DNA of 51,006 bases from Nonomuraea montanisoli (GTDB lineage Bacteria; Actinomycetota; Actinomycetes; Streptosporangiales; Streptosporangiaceae): positions 1 to 51,006 of the forward strand of contig NZ_JABWGN010000030.1 of assembly GCF_013363975.1 (NCBI RefSeq), given 5' to 3'. The position numbers and the translations under genes are program-made. Shown piece after piece: positions 8,299 to 19,100 of the stretch (positions are counted from its first letter, which is position 1; the number at the start of each line of letters is the position of its first letter). Below the pieces are notes generated by a model. The model was given only the letters and a program-made list of their open reading frames with translations, was not told where the DNA came from and did no database searches.

Positions 8299-9015
8299 TC
8301 ATCGAACACGGGGCTCGCGCATGCTCTCCAGGCTGTCGAGCTTGTGGGTGCGCTCGTCGTGGCCGATCTGCCGCAGCAGGTCGGCCACCGAGCGGTGGCG
8401 GCCGTACTCGGCGGCGTAGGTGCCGGGGTCCGGGACGAGGTCGAGCGCGGGGTTCTCGGCCACGAACGTCATGTACTCGTGCTCGGCGTGGTCCTCGAAC
8501 TCGGCGTTGAGCCGGTAGCTCCAGTCGGGCCGGACCAGGAACAGCATCCAGGACACGTGGTAGTAGAAGAACGAGATGGCCCACGGCGCGGCCCGGTGCA
8601 GCAGCCACGTCTGCCGCTCGCCGTTGCGCTGCACGAGGTCCTGCATGATCAGCAGGTGCCACTGCTCGTTGTCCTGGTCGGCGCGGGCCTCCACGATCCG
8701 CTCGAACACCCTCCTGGCCAGCGCCGAGCGCGCCGCGTGGCGGTGGACCGCCCAGTAGCCCATGCGCTCCCACGCCTGGTACGGCACGCGGGCGATGGTC
8801 TCCAGCATGGCGAACTTGGTGAACGAGCCCTGCTTGCCGTACAGGAGGTCCACGGGCTTGAACATCATCCGCGCCAGCAGGCTGTAGGCCATGCGCGGGG
8901 TGGCGAGCGTGTCGCGCTCGGCCTGGCGGAGCAGGTCGCGGCTGAGCTTGGGCGGGCCGGAGGGCAGCTCGGGGCGCGTCCCGGGGGCGATGGCGGGCTC
9001 GAAGGTGATGGTCAT
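8299..9015 (-). CDS. Alternative-oxidase-like (AOX) diiron protein
   Basis: A 238-residue protein with the four helix-borne Glu/His motifs of the alternative oxidase superfamily in order: MLETIARVP near residue 70, DNEQWHL near 115, EDHAEHEY near 175 and HDERTHKLDS near 220. AOX proteins oxidise ubiquinol and reduce oxygen to water without pumping protons; they bind the membrane monotopically. The hydrophobic stretch APWAISFFYYHVSWMLFLV at about 143-162 fits the membrane-contacting part. ATG at 9015 has GAGGAG about nine bases upstream. It stands alone, convergent with the MFS gene. It may instead be a related diiron hydroxylase; the fold assignment is firmer than the function. Confidence 0.75.
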   Translation of the reverse strand: MTITFEPAIAPGTRPELPSGPPKLSRDLLRQAERDTLATPRMAYSLLARMMFKPVDLLYGKQGSFTKFAMLETIARVPYQAWERMGYWAVHRHAARSALARRVFERIVEARADQDNEQWHLLIMQDLVQRNGERQTWLLHRAAPWAISFFYYHVSWMLFLVRPDWSYRLNAEFEDHAEHEYMTFVAENPALDLVPDPGTYAAEYGRHRSVADLLRQIGHDERTHKLDSLESMREPRVR

Positions 9016-9213
9016 GGCCGGTGTCTCCTCGGGTCGTCCTCGTGATGACCCGATCGTGGCCGAGCGGGCCCCGTCCGGTCGTCGGCCGCGGGAGGTCTTT
9101 CCCCGTGCCTCCGGCGGCGTACCGCGGGCGCGGCCCGTACGCCCGCAGGCGCACGGGACATCCCCTAGGGGACGGACGGCGGGACCGCGGAGGGCGGACG
9201 GCAGGAAGTCTTG

Positions 9214-9225
9214 ATGTCATGACAT
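9214..9225. promoter_or_regulatory. 12-bp perfect palindrome upstream of aminotransferase
   Basis: ATGTCATGACAT reads the same on both strands and lies between two divergent genes, about 85 bases before the aminotransferase start. TGTCATGACA is the sort of symmetric site bound by GntR-type dimers, but no such regulator is encoded nearby. A possible -10 (cataaact) follows at 9223. Confidence 0.4.
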
Positions 9226-9309
9226 AAACTGGCGAGAAGTCCAGAGGTCGCCCCGACAGCCTGTAAGGCGATTCGGCGGCCCGCCGACAGGTTGCCGGTG
9301 GGAGGAATG

Positions 9310-10610
9310 ATGTCAGAACGGGATACTCGTAGCATGTCGGAGCTTCTCGCGCGCCACCGGGCCGTCATGCCCAACTGGCTGGCCCTCAACTACACCGAGC
9401 CCATCGAGATCGTCAGCGGCAAGGGCAACCGCGTCGTCGACGCGGACGGCAAGAGCTACCTCGACTTCTTCGCCGGCATCCTGACGAACATGATCGGCTA
9501 CGACGTCCCCGAGGTGCGCGAGGCCGTCGAGCGCCAGCTCGCCACGGGCGTCGTCCACACGAGCACGGTCTACCTCCTGCGCGGCCAGATCGAGCTGGCC
9601 GAGAAGATCGCCCGCCTGTCCGGCATCCCGGACGCGAAGGTCTTCTTCACCAACTCCGGCACCGAGGCCAACGAGACCGCCCTGCTGCTGGCCACCTACG
9701 CCCGCAAGAGCGACCAGGTGCTGGCCATGCGGCAGAGCTACCACGGGCGCAGCTTCGGCGCGATCAGCGTCACCTCCAACCGCTCCTGGAAGAACAACTC
9801 GCTCTCCCCGCTCAACGCGCACTTCCTGCACGGCGCCGACCGGCACCTCGCCCAGTTCCGCGGCCTGTCCGACGCCGAGTACATCAAGGTGTGCGTCGAC
9901 GACCTGCGCCACGTGCTCGCCACCACGGTCGCCGGCGACGTCGCCGCGCTGATCGCCGAGCCCATCCAGGGCGTGGGCGGCTTCACCATGGCCCCCGACG
10001 GCCTGTTCGCCGCCTACAAGGAGGTCCTGGACGAGCAGGGCATCCTGTTCATCTCCGACGAGGTGCAGACCGGCTGGGGCCGCACCGGCAGCGCGTTCTT
10101 CGGCATCCAGAACCACGGCGTGACGCCCGACATGATGACCTTCGCCAAGGGCCTCGGCAACGGGTTCGCCGTCGGCGGCGTCGTCGCCCGCGGCGACCTC
10201 ATGGACGCGCTGCCCGCGGTGGGCCTGGCCACGTTCGGCGGCAACCCCATCTCCATGGCCGCCGCCAACGCCACCCTCGACTACGTCCTCGACCACGACC
10301 TGCAGGCCAACGCCGCCCGCACCGGCGCGCTCATCACGGACGGCCTGCGCGAGGCCGCCCAGCGGCTGCGCATCGTCAAGGACGTGCGCGGCAAGGGCCT
10401 GATGTTCGCCGTCGAGCTGGAGACGCCCGCCCAGGCGGCGCGCTTCATGGAGGAGACCAAGCGGGCCGGCCTGCTGGCCGGCAAGGGCGGCCTGTACGGC
10501 ACGGCCATCCGCATGGCCCCGCCCCTCACCCTCACGATGGACGAGGCCGCCGAGGGGCTCGGCATCATCGTCCACGCACTGGAAGTCATCGACGCGGAGG
10601 CAGTGGCGCA

Positions 10611-10614
<4 letters not shown>
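9310..10614 (+). CDS. Class III PLP-dependent aminotransferase
   Basis: About 434 residues. It transfers an amino group from an omega- or beta-amino acid (beta-alanine, GABA or similar) to a keto acid. The PLP site is seen as NSGTEANETALLLA near residue 115, ISDEVQTGWGRTG near 250 and the Schiff-base lysine in MTFAKGLGNG near 280. GGAGGA at 9301-9306 directly precedes two ATGs (9307, 9310); 9310 gives better spacing. The stop overlaps the GTG of the next gene in GTGA, so the pair is translationally coupled. Together with MMSDH it fits beta-alanine or beta-aminoisobutyrate breakdown (amino acid to semialdehyde to acyl-CoA). Confidence 0.9.
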
Positions 10615-12128
<1,514 letters not shown>

Positions 12129-12284
12129 GCCCCCGGGTCCCCACCGGGGAGGGACACGCGTCTCTCCCCGGCCCCCGCCCCGGTAAGCTCCAGGTCACGA
12201 GATCGAGACCGCGGACCTGGGTCGTACCGGACGAGCCGCGGGGCAGGAGGTCGCCCTCAAGGGGACCGCGGACAAGGGGGACCA

Positions 12285-13460
12285 GTGGATCGCCGCACAC
12301 CCGCTCTGGCGCTCGCCGTGGCGGTCCTGGCCGCGAGCCTGGGCGCGGCGGGCCCGTCAGCGGGCGCGGCGGCGGCGCCGGCCGCGGACGCCCCGCGGGC
12401 GGCGCTCCCCGTCCCGCTGGGCACGCCGTCGCCCGCCGTGAGCGTGAAGCCGCGCAAGTCGGTCTCCCCGCCGGGCCCGGCGCAGAGCGACGGCACGCTG
12501 CAGATCCTCACCTACCGCGGCTACGCCGACTACTCCGGCACCACCTCCGACTTCGAGCGGACCACCGGCTGCCGCATCGCCCGCTACGACACCGTGCAGA
12601 CCGCCGACCAGATGGCCGCCAGTGTCCGGGGGCGCCCCTACGACGTGATCTCCGCCGGGCCCGTCCTGGCCGCCGACCTCATCGCCGCCAAGCAGGTCCA
12701 GGCCATCGACCCGGCCAAGGTGCCCGACTACGACCACCTGACCAAGCGCTTCCGCGACATGACGGTCCGCTCGGGCAAGGTCTACGGCGTGCCCTACCTG
12801 TGGGGCTCCCACGAGTTCCTGTACGACTCCGCGCGTGTCAAGGGCGAGCCGACCCTGAAGGACGTCTTCGGCAGCGGCCACGTCGTGCTGCGCGACAGCC
12901 CGCTGACCATCGCCGACGCCGCGCTCGCCGACGGGGTCGAGGGCGACCCGTTCGAGCTGGGCAAGCACGAGCTCGACAGCGCCGTTGACCTGCTGGAGGA
13001 GCAGCCCGGCCGCACGTACTGGACCGAGCCGCTCGACCTGGTCAAGGGCTTCGCCACCGGCTCGCTCGACTACGCCCAGGCCACCCCGTACTACCGCCTG
13101 CTGCTCCAGCAGGCCGGCAAGCCGGTCAAGGCGGTCGAGGCCCCGCGCTCGACCGGCTGGGTCGACTCGTGGATGCTCGGCGCCGGCGTGCCCAACACCG
13201 AGTGCGCCTACCGCTGGCTGGCCTACACCGCCTCCGCCGCGGTGCAGCGCAAGGCCGTCGCCTGGCTGGGGCTGGCGCCGGCCAACCCGGAGGCGTGCGT
13301 CAAGGCCACCCAGCGGGTCTGCGACGCGTACGGCGTCGAGGACCCGGAGCGGATCGGGCGGATCGCCTTCGCCACCCGCCCGCCCGACGGCTGCAAGCCC
13401 AAGGACGGCTGTCCCGCGTACATCGCGTGGGCCGAGCGGTGGCGCGCGCTGGTCAAGTGA
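12285..13460 (+). CDS. Orphan extracellular solute-binding protein (spermidine/putrescine type)
   Basis: A 391-residue exported protein. The signal peptide (MDRRTPALALAVAVLAASLG) is followed by a long Ala/Pro linker and then a periplasmic-binding fold of the PotD class: LQILTYRGYADYSG near residue 68, DVISAGPVLAADLI near 118 and YGVPYLWGSHEFLYD near 165. There is no lipobox cysteine, so it would be free rather than lipid-anchored, although the C-terminal part has several cysteines that could form disulfides. GTG 12285 follows an AAGGGGG site. No ABC permease or ATPase gene is adjacent, which is unusual for this class. The nearby amine-degrading enzymes suggest a polyamine or amino-acid ligand. 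Confidence 0.85.
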   Translation: MDRRTPALALAVAVLAASLGAAGPSAGAAAAPAADAPRAALPVPLGTPSPAVSVKPRKSVSPPGPAQSDGTLQILTYRGYADYSGTTSDFERTTGCRIARYDTVQTADQMAASVRGRPYDVISAGPVLAADLIAAKQVQAIDPAKVPDYDHLTKRFRDMTVRSGKVYGVPYLWGSHEFLYDSARVKGEPTLKDVFGSGHVVLRDSPLTIADAALADGVEGDPFELGKHELDSAVDLLEEQPGRTYWTEPLDLVKGFATGSLDYAQATPYYRLLLQQAGKPVKAVEAPRSTGWVDSWMLGAGVPNTECAYRWLAYTASAAVQRKAVAWLGLAPANPEACVKATQRVCDAYGVEDPERIGRIAFATRPPDGCKPKDGCPAYIAWAERWRALVK

Positions 13461-13504
13461 GCTCCGCCGCAGGTGGAGGCATGCACCCGACCACCCTCAA
13501 TTTA

Positions 13505-13554
13505 GACTGAATGACCAGTCAGTCTCGACTGAATGACCAGTCAGTGAGTAGGGT
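13505..13554 (+). promoter_or_regulatory. Doubled 19-bp operator within a leaderless promoter
   Basis: The 19-mer gactgaatgaccagtcagt occurs twice without mismatch at 13505-13523 and 13527-13545 (22-bp period). Each copy is a partial palindrome (ACTGA/TCAGT arms). TCGACT at 13526-13531 and TAGGGT at 13549-13554, 17 bases apart, make a good -35/-10 pair, and the ATG of the next gene lies seven bases after the -10, so the mRNA would be leaderless. The second operator copy fills the promoter spacer, which means a bound repressor would block transcription. The half-site resembles known TetR-type sites. Confidence 0.75.
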
Positions 13555-13561
13555 GCTCGGT

Positions 13562-14779
13562 ATGAGAATCCTTCTGGTCGGCGCCGGCGGGGTCGGCTCC
13601 GCTGTGGTGCCCATCGCCGCTCGCCGAGATTTCTTCGAACACATCGTGGTCGCCGACTCCCAACAGAGCCGGGCGGCACGTGCCGTCGCCGGTGTGGACG
13701 ACCCCCGCTTCAGCGCGATCACCCTCGACGCCTCCGACCGCGCCCAGGTCGAGGCCGCCCTGCGTGAGCACAGGTGCGACGTGCTCTTCAACGCCGTCGA
13801 TCCCCGGTTCACGATGCCGCTGTTCGAGGCGGCGCTCGCGGCGGGGGCGCACTACCTCGACATGGCCATGTCGCTGTCGCGGCCGCACCCCAGCGAGCCG
13901 TACCGGATGCCGGGGGTCAAGCTCGGCGACCGGCAGTTCGCGCTCGACGGCGCGTGGCGGGACGCCGACCGGCTGGCGCTCGTCGGCATGGGCGTCGAGC
14001 CCGGCCTCGCCGACGTGTTCGCCCGCTACGCCGCCGACCACCTGTTCTCCAGCATCGAGGAGATCGGTGTGCGCGACGGCTCCAACCTGGTCGTCGACGG
14101 CTACGACTTCGCGCCGACGTTCTCCATCTGGACCACGATCGAGGAGTGCCTGAACCCGCCCGTCGTGTGGGAGGACGGGCGCTGGCACACCACGGAGCCG
14201 TTCAGCGAGCCCGAGGTGTTCGACTTCCCGGCCGGCATCGGGCCGGTGGAGTGCGTGAACGTCGAGCACGAGGAGGTCCTGCTCGTGCCCCGCTGGATCC
14301 CGGCCCGCAGGGTGACCTTCAAGTACGGGCTCGGCGAGGAGTTCATCGGCGTGCTCAAGACGCTGCGCAAGCTCGGGCTCGACAGCGCCGAGAAGGTGCG
14401 CGTCGGCGGCGCCGAGGTGGCGCCGCGCGACCTGGTGGCCGCCCGCCTGCCCGACCCGGCGACGCTCGGCGAGCGCATGCACGGCAAGACGTGCGCCGGC
14501 ACCTGGGTCAAGGGCCTCGGCAAGGACGGCGTGCCGCGCGAGGTGTACCTGTACCACGTGGTGGACAACGAGTGGTCGATGCGGGAGTACGGTTCGCAGG
14601 CGGTCGTCTGGCAGACCGCGGTGCACCCCGTCGTGGCGCTGGAGCTGGTGGCGCGCGGCGTCTGGAAGGGTACGGGCGTGCTCGGGCCCGAGGCCTTCGA
14701 CGCGGTGCCGTTCCTCGACCTGCTGCACGAGTACGGCTCGCCGTGGGAGATGCGCGAGGAGCGCCAGGCCGCCGCCTGA
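13562..14779 (+). CDS. Saccharopine dehydrogenase family NAD(P)-dependent oxidoreductase
   Basis: A 405-residue enzyme. A Rossmann motif opens the protein (ILLVGAGGVGSAVVPIAARR), and the family's middle and C-terminal fold follow (HYLDMAMSLSRPHP near residue 98, GMGVEPGLADVFARYA near 143). Relatives catalyse reductive or oxidative C-N chemistry on lysine, saccharopine or carboxyspermidine; the substrate here is not evident. ATG 13562 is chosen over longer frames because upstream codons fall inside the operator and -10. Being next to an orphan polyamine-type binding protein, it may act in polyamine or lysine metabolism (inference). Its stop lies three bases from the convergent P450 stop. Confidence 0.88.
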   Translation: MRILLVGAGGVGSAVVPIAARRDFFEHIVVADSQQSRAARAVAGVDDPRFSAITLDASDRAQVEAALREHRCDVLFNAVDPRFTMPLFEAALAAGAHYLDMAMSLSRPHPSEPYRMPGVKLGDRQFALDGAWRDADRLALVGMGVEPGLADVFARYAADHLFSSIEEIGVRDGSNLVVDGYDFAPTFSIWTTIEECLNPPVVWEDGRWHTTEPFSEPEVFDFPAGIGPVECVNVEHEEVLLVPRWIPARRVTFKYGLGEEFIGVLKTLRKLGLDSAEKVRVGGAEVAPRDLVAARLPDPATLGERMHGKTCAGTWVKGLGKDGVPREVYLYHVVDNEWSMREYGSQAVVWQTAVHPVVALELVARGVWKGTGVLGPEAFDAVPFLDLLHEYGSPWEMREERQAAA

Positions 14780-14782
14780 CCC

Positions 14783-15973
14783 TCAGGGCAGGCTGACGCG
14801 TAACCCGCGGATCTCGTACCCGCCGATGTCGTTGTTGAAGGTCACGCGGGGCGCGGCGGCCATGCGCACACCCTCCAGGGCGAACAGGCGGCTGAGGAGG
14901 ACGTCGGTCTCCAGGATCGCGATGCCCGCCCCGGGGCACCGGTGCGGGCCGTCACCGAAGGACAGGGCCGCGGCGCTCGTCGCGCCGCCGTCGATCGCGC
15001 GCCCCGGGCACACCGCCAGCGGGTCGGCCCCCACGGCCTCGGCATCGGCGTTGGCCGCCTCGACGAGCACCTCGACCAGCGCGCCCGGCGGCACGGTGAC
15101 CGGGCCGCCGGCGCCCGGCAGGTCGAGGGCCGCCGTGGTGCGGCGGCGCAGCCGGGCCACCACGGGCTCCAGCCGCAGGATCTCGTGCAGGATCGCCAGG
15201 CGGCCGGGCTCGCCGGCCGCGCGGTAGCGCTCCAGCAGCTCCTCGTCGGTGAACAGGTGCCAGGCCGCGACGCAGATGAACTCCCGCGTGGTGACCATCC
15301 CGGCCGCGGCGAAGGTCAGGCACTCGCCCAGGATCTCGGCGTCCGTGCAGCCCTGCGCGATCAGGTGCGAGATGAGGTCGTCGCGCGGGGCGCGGCGGTG
15401 GTCGCGGATCGCGGGGCGCACGTCGGCCAGGTAGACGCGCAGCCAGCTGACGTTCTGCCGGACGAGCCAGTAGATCCCGCTCGGGCTGGTCAGCCCCGGC
15501 CGGCCGAACTTCTCCGGGAAGAAGCTCTCCAGCCTGAGCCGGATGCCCGGCCTGCTGGAGGTGAGGCCGATGACAGCACCGGCCACCTCGATCGCCATGC
15601 CGAAGCTCAGCTCGGACAGCTGCGCCTCGCCCGCCGCGCGCAGCGTCTCCAGCTGCCGGTCGGCGACCCGCGCCATCAGGCCGCGGTACCGCTCGTCCAC
15701 GCGGCGCGGGGTGAAGAACCTCGCGGTCTGCCGCCGGTCCTCGCGGTGCTCGGGCCCGTCGCGGTAGAGCACGGGACGCCGGACCCGGGCGGGGAGCTTG
15801 TCCGCGGTCTCGACGCCCAGCCCGGCCTGGACGGTGGCGTCGCTGCGCAGCACGGCACGGGCCGGAGCGTAGCCGCGGACCCGCCACGTGCCGTCGGGGG
15901 CCCGGCTGACCGGGCACGTCTCGCCGGTGTCCGGCCGTACGATCTTGCGGGCGTCGCCGCGGTGGTCGCTCAC
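14783..15973 (-). CDS. Cytochrome P450
   Basis: A 396-residue soluble bacterial P450. The heme ligand loop FGDGPHRCPGAGIAI is near residue 343, the ExxR helix is EILR near 270, and the I-helix reads AAAGMVTTREF near 222, where the usual acidic residue before the TT pair is replaced by Val. That change may alter proton delivery to the bound oxygen or mark an unusual substrate. It begins with GTG at 15973 after a GGGAGTGGGA site. No ferredoxin or reductase gene is adjacent. Divergent from the NACHT gene with a 174-base spacer. Confidence 0.93.
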   Translation of the reverse strand: MSDHRGDARKIVRPDTGETCPVSRAPDGTWRVRGYAPARAVLRSDATVQAGLGVETADKLPARVRRPVLYRDGPEHREDRRQTARFFTPRRVDERYRGLMARVADRQLETLRAAGEAQLSELSFGMAIEVAGAVIGLTSSRPGIRLRLESFFPEKFGRPGLTSPSGIYWLVRQNVSWLRVYLADVRPAIRDHRRAPRDDLISHLIAQGCTDAEILGECLTFAAAGMVTTREFICVAAWHLFTDEELLERYRAAGEPGRLAILHEILRLEPVVARLRRRTTAALDLPGAGGPVTVPPGALVEVLVEAANADAEAVGADPLAVCPGRAIDGGATSAAALSFGDGPHRCPGAGIAILETDVLLSRLFALEGVRMAAAPRVTFNNDIGGYEIRGLRVSLP

Positions 15974-16147
15974 GCCGTCCCACTCCCGTCCTCGGATGCC
16001 GCCCGACCATGGTCGTACGCGGGCGGCACGGGATCAAGACCGTTCCCTCCGGCGCGATCTCGGGATCGGAGCGTCCCCGGTCCGTAACACCGCGCAGTGT
16101 CCCTCCGTTGCTCAAGTAGTCGGGGACGGACGCGAAGGGTGGAGGAC

Positions 16148-19100
16148 GTGACCCAGGACCAGATCGGGCTGATCGCCTCCGTCGTCGCCACGGTGGCGGC
16201 GTTGGTGGCGCTGAGATTCGACATGTTCGGCCATGCGCACGGCCGGGAGGAGGCTTTCCGGCGCGTCGGCGGCTGGACGATCGCGGTTCTGGGCGCCGCG
16301 TTGACCGGAGTGGGCGCCTACGTGTGGCTGAGCGCGGCGGGAGTGCCACCGGCCCGGCAGCCTGATGCCATACCCGTGGTGGCCGGGGTGCTCGGTCTCG
16401 CGCTGGCGGTGACCGGGGTGGTCCGCGTCGCGCGGACTCCCGCCGAACCCGACGTGGAGGCCCTGCGGCACATCGTCAGGACCCTCGGCGCGAGACTCGA
16501 CCGGATGGAGCCGCCACGCCGGTGGATCGTCGATCCCCTCGTGACGGTGGAGAGGCGCACCGTCGTCGACGAACGCCCGATCTCCCGGCTGCCGCGCCGC
16601 AACGCCAAGGTCACGTTCGTCGTCGGGGAGGCGGGAGCCGGCAAGAGCCTGGCGCTGCGCGAGCTCGCCCGCGAGCGGAACCGGCGCGAGATGCGCAGGA
16701 AGCGGCCGCGTGAGGTCGCCCTCTGCGTCGATCTCGGCGCGCTGGCCGACGAGAAGTCCAAGCCCACCGCCGAGCTGATCCGCGGCCATGTGCACCGGAT
16801 GGTCTCCGACGGGGACTCCGTCATCGTGAGCGACCTGCGCCGGCTGATGGAGGGGCGGCGGAGGCTGACCTGGATCCTGCTCTTCGACGGGATCGACGAC
16901 ATGGCCGCCGGGCGGGAGGCGGACGGCGCGGAGACGCCGGCCGGCTGCCTGGACGCCATCCGGCAGTTCGTCGACAGCAGGAGCGCCTTCCGCGCCGTGG
17001 TGGCGCTACGGAACGCGCCGGTGAGCCGGCCGGACGAGGACGTGCTGCCGCTGGTGCCGCTCACCTCCACGCGGCAACGTGAGATGGCGGTCAGAAGGGG
17101 GCTCACGCCCGAGGACGTCGGCCGGCTCCGCTCCCATCTGGCCGGCCATCCGGAACTGGCGCGGGCGGCCGCCAGCCCCATGGTCATGGGGCTGCTCCTC
17201 GACCAGGTGGAGCGGTCGGGGACGGCGGACCTGCCCCGAAGCCCGTACGAGCTCATGGAGGCGATCACCGCCGAGCGGCTGGAGCCGGTCGCCGGCTCCC
17301 TGCCGACGGCCGGGATCCTCCAGGCCGCCGAGCGGCTCGCCGCGCGTGCGATCGATGCGGAACACGATGCCGGCGACGTCGCGCGGGAGACCGAGGCCCT
17401 GATCGCGGCGGGCATCGTGCGCGGCGTCCAGCCCGGCGCGGTGGTGTTCGCCGGCCGGTTGTTCCGGGACCACTACGCGGCGCGCCGGCTGATGAGCCCG
17501 GCCCACGGGCTCGACGCCGGGCGGCTGGTCACGACGCCCGCGTGGCGCGAACCCGTGACCATCTGCCTGCGCCTCGGCGCTGACGACATCCGCGAGTCGC
17601 TGCTGACCGCCGCGTGCGACGTCCTCGACGCGCACATGGCCGGGGCCGGGTGGGCCGTCGCCGACGTGACTCCCTACCTGACGCCGGGCGGGAAGAGCTC
17701 CTCCGTGCCCACACCGACGGTGGCGATGTCCTGGCCCGCCCCCGTCGCGAACGTGCTCGACGTCCTGGGCAGGGCTTCGAGCGGCGGATGGAGCGCCGCG
17801 GACGCGTCCCGGCTGACCTCGCTCATGGACCGGATCGTCGTCAGCGCCTTCGTGCGCGGCAACGGGCGGGCGCGGCGGCACGCCGCCGCTCTTCTGCCGC
17901 TCTCGTCCCCCGAGGTCGTCGCGTGGGCGGTGAAGCGGATCGAGCGCGACGACGGGTCCGACGGTCTCATGCGGGAGGCGGCGGAGCGGCTGGCCTCCTT
18001 CCCCGGCACGTTCCTCCGCCTGCCGGGCAACGTCCGTCTCATGCTCCTGATGAGCGCGCTGGCCTCCCCCTCGACGGCCGGCCGCCTCCTGCGCCGGCCC
18101 GGGAGCCCCGACGCGGGCCGCCCTCAGGACCTGGCCGTCCTGGTGCGCGCCACGATGCGCCTGATGCAGGTGCTGGCGGTCATGGGCATCGGACGGTCGG
18201 TCGCGGACCTGGTGAGCGTCGCGAACGGCGACACGTCGCTCCCCGCCCCGTGGTTCTCCTGCTCGGTGATCGCGGGATGCGTCCTGTTCCTCACCGGATC
18301 GGGGGGAGCGCACCTGCGGCCCCTGCCGTGGCCCCTGTATCCCACCATGCTCTTCCCCATCCTCCACGCCGCCTTCCTCGCGATGCGCGCCGTCCACCTG
18401 ACCGGCCAGGCGGCGGTGGACTTCCTGCGCGGATGGCTGAGCGACGCCGTCATGGAACTGCTCGGCGCCGCCGTCACCTCCTGGCCCGTCGCGCTGGTGC
18501 TCTTCATGGGCTGGACCGGCCGCCTTCCCGACCAGCCGCGGGACTGGCTGTTCCCTCACCTGAGCCCGGCCCGCGCGATGTTCGCCCACTACTTCGCGGG
18601 CCGCGAACCGGCGGAGATCCTGAGGAACCTGACCCGGGGCGTCGACCGGATCACCGTGTTCCGCCTGGTGAGCGCGGCGCTCCTGGCCGGCGCCGGGCTC
18701 GTCCTGGTCGTACGCGGCATCGACCTGCCGAACGTCGCCGCGGCCGAGCAGGGGAACGCGCGCGGCGTGGTGTGCGTCGGCCTGGTCCTGCTCGGACTCC
18801 TGGTCGACCGGCTCCTGACGCGGTGGAAGGGGCGCCTCAGGCGGCAGCACACCGCCAGGCGCGTGGAGAGCGGTCATCTGACCGCGGAGGAGTTCCTCGG
18901 GCTGTTCCAGCAGGCCGGTGACGCCGACCATCCCGGCAAGGGGAATCGTGAGGGGAGCTGGAAGACCCCCGAGACGGACTTCCTCCTCCACTCCCTGCGC
19001 GACAGCCCCCCGCGATCACTGCGGCACGCCATGCCGGCGATCCGTGACCTGGAGGCGGTGTTGCGCCACGTCGGCTGGCTGGTCCCCAAGGACAGCCGCG

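Noticed and set aside
9313..10575. Long minus-strand open frame opposite the aminotransferase
   Set aside because: Its low-complexity translation (many Val/Gly/Asp/His/Arg) is a shadow of the GC-rich codon pattern; the plus-strand gene has full family motifs.
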